Shown here: piece after piece, positions 5,769 through 9,575 of the stretch | Layout: each line of letters starts with the position of its first letter | Numbering within the stretch: position 1 is the stretch's first letter | Source: Deltaproteobacteria bacterium | Lineage (GTDB): Bacteria > Myxococcota_A > UBA796 > UBA9615 | Direction of reading: 5' to 3' | NCBI GenBank assembly: GCA_029261955.1 | Contig: JAJDAI010000379.1 | Location: forward strand, 1 to 9,575 | DNA: 9,575 nt | The notes under the pieces: model-generated | What the model saw: the letters and a program-made list of their open reading frames with translations, nothing else | The model's database searches: none | What the model was told of the DNA's origin: nothing | Translations under genes and position numbers: made by a program

Positions 5769-8700
5769 TCAGGGGATGAGCGAGGAGGTTCGGCAGTACT
5801 CCGAGCCGGCGGCCGACCGCTCGACTGACGTCCCGGCGTCCAGGTCGAACTCGATCAGGTCGCCAGCGCGATCCATGCCGATGATGAGGCCGGTCGAGCC
5901 CTCGTACATCAGCGAGATCAGCTCGCCGTAGACGCTGTCGTCGTGCGCGATGGTCACGACGGCCAGGGTGATGGGGTCGATGGTCTGGATGAACTGGTTG
6001 CCGTCGCTGATGCCGCTGCCGTGCACCAGCAGGCCGCGGCTGGGGTCGAAGGTCAGCACCTCGCCATCGTTTCCGTCGCCCAGGGTCAGGAGCTGGGTGG
6101 CGCTCGCGTCGGCCGGGTCGATCTCGAAGAGCGTCTCGGCGGGGGTCCCGCCGTCACCCGTGAGGGCGTAGAGCACGCCGGCGTCGTCGAAGACCAGCGC
6201 CGCCGTGCCCGTGGGCAGGACACCGATGGTCGCGGCCACGCCGGTGTCCACGTCGATGGTGACCAGGTAGCGGGTGGTGCCGGTGTTCTTCAGGGCCGCG
6301 TACACCTGACCCGTGGTGGGGTCGAGGGCGAGGGCGTTGCCCCCGCTGATCGCGTCGGGACAGTCGACCGCCACAGTCCCCAGCAACGCGCCGTTGTTGA
6401 TGTCGATGGTCTGGATCTCGGGGGTGGAGATGTCGAGGCAGACGAACTGGCAGCCCGTGAAGTCCGCGCCATCGCAGTCCTGGTCGATTCCGTCGCCGCA
6501 GACCTCGGGGGCCCCGGGGTAGATGGACGCGGCGGCGTCGTCGCAGTCGTCAGCGCAGTTCGAGGCGTCGCCGTCCCCGTCGAAGAGGTCGGCGAGCACG
6601 CCGCAGTCGTTGTCGATGCCGTCGTTGCAGACCTCGGCGTTGCCGGGGAAGCGGCCCGAGTCGCTGTCGTCGCAGTCGACCTCGCAGTTGGAGCCGTCGC
6701 CGTCCGCGTCGAAGAGGTCGTCGAGCACGCCACAGTCGTTGTCGATGCCGTCGTTGCAGACCTCGGCGTTGCCGGGGAAGCGGTCGGAGTCGTTGTCGTC
6801 GCAGTCCTCGGCCACCGGGGAGCCGTCGCCGTCCGCGTCGCAGGCGATGTTGGCCTCGCCGGGGGAGCCGTCGTCGCCCGCGCTGTCGACCCAGGGGGTG
6901 GGCGCGACGCACCAGGCGCCCTCGTCGTTGTTGAGGACCGCGTCCTGTGAGCCCGGGTCGAGCTGCAAGGAGGCGCCCGCGGGCACGGTCCAGCCGCTGT
7001 AGTTGACCGCGTCCAGGATGACGCCGCCGGGCTGGGTCACCCGCACGAGGTCGCCTCCGTTGCCCAGCTGCCGGCTCCACTCGTAGCCGACGTTCACGCC
7101 GCCGTTGCTCGCGAACTCGGGGTTCAGGCCGAAGACCGCGTAGCCGTTGGCCGGCACGACGAAGGACGTCGCGACCGTGTGGTTCGCCGAGGCGTCGGCC
7201 AGGGTCCAGCCGCGCAGGTCGATGTCGCTGCCCGTGGTGTTCAGCAGCTCGACGTACTCGCCGTTGGCGTCCGACACCGCCGAGGGGTTGATCATCAGCT
7301 CGTTGACGAGGATCGCGCCGGCGGCCTGGCAGGCGTCATCCGCGCCGGAGCAGTCCTGGTCGATGCCGTCGCCGCAGACCTCGAAGAAGGCCGTGGAGCG
7401 CGCCGCGTCCGCGTCGTCGCAGTCGGTGTCGCAGTCCTCGGCGTCGCCGTCGCCGTCGAGCACGTCGTCGGTCACCACGTCGCAGTCGTTGTCGATGCCG
7501 TCGCAGCCCAGCTCGGGGTTGCCCGGGAAGGCGGCAGCTTCGGCGTCGTCGCAGTCACCCTCGCAGGTGGTGAAGCCGTCGCCGTCCACGTCGATCTCGT
7601 CGGCGGGGATGACGCCGTCGCAGTCGTTGTCGATGCGGTCGCACAGCTCGGGAGCGGCCGGGGAGATGGCCGGATCCGCGTCGTTGCAGTCGTCCTCGCA
7701 GTCGATGAAGCCGTCGGCGTCGAGGTCCAGCTCGCTCAGGTGGTCGAGGCGGAGGGCCGTCTCGAGCTGGGCTGCCGGCGCGGTCGAGTTGACGAAGGCG
7801 AAGCCGGCGCTGCCGTCCGCGTTCTCCACGCCGACGGTGTGGCTTCCGCCGTCGCCGCTGGCGTCGACGTAGTGGATCTCCGCGCCGCCGTCCTCGAAGA
7901 GCTGCAGTTGGAAGGTCACGGGCGTGCCGCCGGGGAAGTGCTCCACGGCCTGGAACTCGAGCACGAAGACCTGGTCGGGCGAGGTGCCGAGCGTCTCCCA
8001 CTGGATGAGGCCGCTGCCCTCCGGCGGGTCGAGGTCCTCCCACCACATCGCGATGAAGTTGTTGGGGGTCCCGCTGTCCGGGATGCTGTCTCCGCTGCAG
8101 CAGCCCGGCGAGGACGAATCGTTGAAGGTCACGAAGCCGTTGCTGCTGATGCGCAGCTCGTCGTAGGCGACGCCGAAGAAGTCGAAGTCGAAGCCCAGGG
8201 GCACGAAGGCGCTCACGTCGTCGTCGGTCAGCGTCTCCTCGGTCGGGGCGACGAAGGTCTCGGGCGCCCAGGTCGGACCCAGCGGCCGGTCGCTGTGCGC
8301 GAAGGCGTAGCTGCTGGCGTCCACGAAGTCCGCGGCGCTGTTGCAGTCGTTGTCCGCGTCGTCGCAGACCTCCAGGTTGCCCGGGAAGTTGGCCGCGTCC
8401 GCGTCGTCGCAGTCCGCGTCGCACTCGGTGACGCCGTCGCCGTCGTCGTCGATCTCGTCGCCGCCCAGGGCACCGTCGCAGTCGTTGTCGACGTCGTCGC
8501 AGATCTCGGGGTTGCCCGGGAAGCGGGCCGCATCGAGGTCGTCGCAGTCCGCGTCCAGGCCGTCGCTGTCGCCCGGGTCCGCGGCGTCGCAGTTGTCCGC
8601 GCCGTCCGCGTCGATGTTCGCGAAGTCGACCGTGGCCGGCGTGCAGTCGTTGTCGATGCCGTCGCAGGTCACCTCGGATGCGGCGGGGTTGACCGCGGCG

Positions 8701-9575
8701 TCCGCGTCGTCGCAGTCGTCGTCGGCGCACTCGTTGAAGCCGTCGCCGTCGTCGTCGATCTCCAGGTCACCCAGCAGGCCGTCGCAGCTGTTGTCGAGGT
8801 CGTCGCAGAGCTCCGGCGCGCCGGGGAAGAAGTCGTCGTCGTTGTCGTCGCAGTCGTCAGCGCACTCGGTGAAGCCGTCGTTGTCGTCGTCGATCTCGTC
8901 GCCGCCGAGGCTGCCATCGCAGTCGTCGTCGATGTCGTTGCAGATCTCGACCTGACCAGTGAAGACCTGCTCGTCGAAGTCGTTGCAGTCCGTGCCGTCG
9001 GGGTCGCCGTCGTTGTCGTCGTCGGGGTCCGTGCAGTCGGGGTCGAGGTCGCCGTCGAAGTCGTCGAAGCCGTCGACCAGGGAGTTGTTGCAGTTGCTGT
9101 CGATGGCGTCGCAGAGCTCGGGCGCGCCCGGGAAGATCGCGGCGTCCTCGGCCGCGCAGTCGTCCCCGTTCAGCGAGCCGTCGCCGTCGATGTCGTCGTC
9201 GATGCAGTCGGGCTGAAAGTCGCCGTCCAGGTTGTCGAACTCGTCCACGAGGCTGTCGTCGCAGTCGCTGTCGATGGCGTCGCAGAGCTCCTCGGCGTCG
9301 GGGTTGATCGCCGCGTCGTTGTCGTTGCAGTCGCCGTCCACCGGGCTGAAGCCGTCGCCGTCCACGTCGTCGTCGGCGCAGTCGGCCACGCCGTCGCCGT
9401 CGGCATCGGGCTCGCCCTCGAGCAGGTCGCCGTCGCAGTCGCTGTCCACGAGGTCGCAGCCGTCGTCCGGCGCGCCGGTGAAGACCGCGGCGTCAGCGTC
9501 GTCGCAGTCGGTGGCGTCGGGGTCGCCGTCCTCGTCGTCGTCCTCGTCCGTGCAGTCGGGGTCGGTGTCGCCGTC
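5769..9575 (-). CDS. Large mosaic secreted protein with MopE-type Cys/Asp repeats, nidogen-like, lamin-tail and propeller-like domains (5' truncated by window)
   Basis: The frame is open from the right edge to TGA at 5771-5769, giving 1268 residues. The GTG at 9449 is internal, because repeat sequence continues upstream of it. The true start and any signal peptide lie outside. Order from the N-terminal side: eight Cys/Asp repeats of the type CDD-x-D-x(5)-PG-x-x-E-x-CD-x-x-D-x-DCDG; a nidogen-like domain (about 8318-7741, with YDELRISSNGFVTF and IAMWWEDL); three more repeats; a lamin-tail domain (about 7325-6850, with VNELMINPSA, GEYVELLN and DIDLRGWTLAD); three further repeats; and a beta-propeller-like C-terminus (about 6445-5772) with at least four ALxFDxxxGxLY...IDxxT units. 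The repeats match the putative metal-binding motif family named after methanotroph MopE and have Asp-rich loops like thrombospondin type 3 Ca2+ sites. Expected to be exported, disulfide-bonded and metal-binding. Unlike the convergent neighbour, it ends EYCRTSSLIP without a MYXO-CTERM signal, so it is probably secreted or held non-covalently. Biological role unknown. Confidence 0.9.
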   Translation of the reverse strand, partial: DGDTDPDCTDEDDDEDGDPDATDCDDADAAVFTGAPDDGCDLVDSDCDGDLLEGEPDADGDGVADCADDDVDGDGFSPVDGDCNDNDAAINPDAEELCDAIDSDCDDSLVDEFDNLDGDFQPDCIDDDIDGDGSLNGDDCAAEDAAIFPGAPELCDAIDSNCNNSLVDGFDDFDGDLDPDCTDPDDDNDGDPDGTDCNDFDEQVFTGQVEICNDIDDDCDGSLGGDEIDDDNDGFTECADDCDDNDDDFFPGAPELCDDLDNSCDGLLGDLEIDDDGDGFNECADDDCDDADAAVNPAASEVTCDGIDNDCTPATVDFANIDADGADNCDAADPGDSDGLDADCDDLDAARFPGNPEICDDVDNDCDGALGGDEIDDDGDGVTECDADCDDADAANFPGNLEVCDDADNDCNSAADFVDASSYAFAHSDRPLGPTWAPETFVAPTEETLTDDDVSAFVPLGFDFDFFGVAYDELRISSNGFVTFNDSSSPGCCSGDSIPDSGTPNNFIAMWWEDLDPPEGSGLIQWETLGTSPDQVFVLEFQAVEHFPGGTPVTFQLQLFEDGGAEIHYVDASGDGGSHTVGVENADGSAGFAFVNSTAPAAQLETALRLDHLSELDLDADGFIDCEDDCNDADPAISPAAPELCDRIDNDCDGVIPADEIDVDGDGFTTCEGDCDDAEAAAFPGNPELGCDGIDNDCDVVTDDVLDGDGDAEDCDTDCDDADAARSTAFFEVCGDGIDQDCSGADDACQAAGAILVNELMINPSAVSDANGEYVELLNTTGSDIDLRGWTLADASANHTVATSFVVPANGYAVFGLNPEFASNGGVNVGYEWSRQLGNGGDLVRVTQPGGVILDAVNYSGWTVPAGASLQLDPGSQDAVLNNDEGAWCVAPTPWVDSAGDDGSPGEANIACDADGDGSPVAEDCDDNDSDRFPGNAEVCNDGIDNDCGVLDDLFDADGDGSNCEVDCDDSDSGRFPGNAEVCNDGIDNDCGVLADLFDGDGDASNCADDCDDAAASIYPGAPEVCGDGIDQDCDGADFTGCQFVCLDISTPEIQTIDINNGALLGTVAVDCPDAISGGNALALDPTTGQVYAALKNTGTTRYLVTIDVDTGVAATIGVLPTGTAALVFDDAGVLYALTGDGGTPAETLFEIDPADASATQLLTLGDGNDGEVLTFDPSRGLLVHGSGISDGNQFIQTIDPITLAVVTIAHDDSVYGELISLMYEGSTGLIIGMDRAGDLIEFDLDAGTSVERSAAGSEYCRTSSLIP
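6440..6850 (-). repeat. C-terminal block of three Cys/Asp repeats
   Basis: Three units (RFPGNAEVCNDGIDNDCGVL twice, then IYPGAPEVCGDGIDQDCDGA) link the lamin-tail domain to the C-terminal propeller-like domain. The first two are products of a 129-base tandem duplication annotated separately. Confidence 0.8.
6567..6824 (-). repeat. 129-bp in-frame tandem duplication inside the repeat protein
   Basis: Copy A is 6567-6695 and copy B 6696-6824, each exactly 129 bases or 43 codons. Over the first 111 bases by plus-strand position I count about six substitutions; the last 18 bases have diverged strongly. Because other units of this protein share only the protein pattern, this pair looks like the youngest duplication in the gene. 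Confidence 0.85.
7330..7735 (-). repeat. Middle block of three Cys/Asp repeats
   Basis: Three units with cores SPAAPELCDRIDNDCDGV, FPGNPELGCDGIDNDC and STAFFEVCGDGIDQDC join the nidogen-like domain to the lamin-tail domain. The last unit is divergent (STAFFE replaces the usual P-G-x-x-E) and ends SGADDAC, a variant shared with the final unit of the third block, so both may be module-end units. Confidence 0.8.
8335..9575 (-). repeat. N-terminal block of eight Cys/Asp MopE-type repeats
   Basis: Eight units of roughly 40-60 residues, each with a core such as INPDAEELCDAIDSDCDDSL, IFPGAPELCDAIDSNC, RFPGNPEICDDVDNDCDGAL or NFPGNLEVCDDADNDC. They are separated by Asp-rich linkers such as EIDDDGDGFNECADDDC. 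Cys spacing is regular inside a unit. One unit (DLVDSDCDGDL near 9449) has an odd GAPDDGCD core, and another has a TPATV insertion after its last Cys. The DNA is dominated by gtc/gac triplets on the plus/minus strands. The block continues past the right edge. Confidence 0.85.

Noticed and set aside
5762..5777. 8-base direct repeat (caggggat twice) at the stop codon of the repeat protein
   Set aside because: It is too short to distinguish from chance. It would only alter a few C-terminal residues and has no visible partner structure.
2831..5779. Open frame of 982 codons on the plus strand opposite the M16 peptidase gene
   Set aside because: It is the mirror of a well-supported peptidase gene in GC-rich DNA. 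Its translation is low-complexity (V, G, L, H, R, A runs) with no domain, signal peptide or ribosome site.
9447..9449. GTG as the start of the large repeat protein
   Set aside because: The same frame continues to the window edge with typical repeat residues (TDCDDADAAVFTGAPDDGCDL), so the codon is an internal valine.
8335..9575. Regular short repeats that could suggest a CRISPR array
   Set aside because: The periodicity is codon-based (gtc/gac triplets) in an open reading frame that encodes Cys/Asp protein repeats. There are no identical repeats separated by unique spacers.

Overview
The window is GC-rich DNA, probably from a myxobacterium-like member of the Myxococcota (former Deltaproteobacteria). 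Three features support this: a C-terminal MYXO-CTERM surface-anchoring signal, a very large Asp/Cys-rich protein built of MopE-type putative metal-binding repeats, and several lipoproteins next to a soluble sensor kinase. These signals point to the group but not to a genus. No rRNA, tRNA, CRISPR array, insertion sequence or phage gene is visible.

Layout: the first 248 bases hold the 3' end of a plus-strand gene. Its product has a (DDDDAA)n tail followed by a MYXO-CTERM anchor. It converges, across 12 bases, on a run of five minus-strand genes that fill the rest of the window. Read in their own direction, from right to left, these are: (1) the C-terminal 1268 residues of a mosaic secreted protein with at least 14 Cys/Asp repeats, a nidogen-like domain, a lamin-tail domain and a C-terminal propeller-like domain; (2) a 944-residue PqqL-like M16 zinc-peptidase lipoprotein; (3) a 193-residue protein of the GDPD-like TIM-barrel type whose active-site positions look degraded; (4) a 191-residue lipoprotein of a conserved but uncharacterised family; (5) a cytosolic HAMP-GAF-histidine kinase. 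The gaps are 49, 25, -4 and 80 bases, so the middle three genes are probably co-transcribed and the whole run may be one transcription unit.

The most unusual non-coding feature is a near-perfect 15-bp inverted repeat between genes 1 and 2. In the mRNA it would fold the Shine-Dalgarno sequence and AUG of the M16 gene into one stem, so it could be a translational switch, a terminator/attenuator for the upstream gene, or both.

The gene content points to the cell envelope: a large surface or secreted protein, an envelope protease and a second lipoprotein. No response regulator lies beside the kinase. No complete new defence or biosynthetic system can be claimed. The strongest leads are the start-codon hairpin, the apparent pseudoenzyme in the operon and the mosaic Asp/Cys-rich protein.
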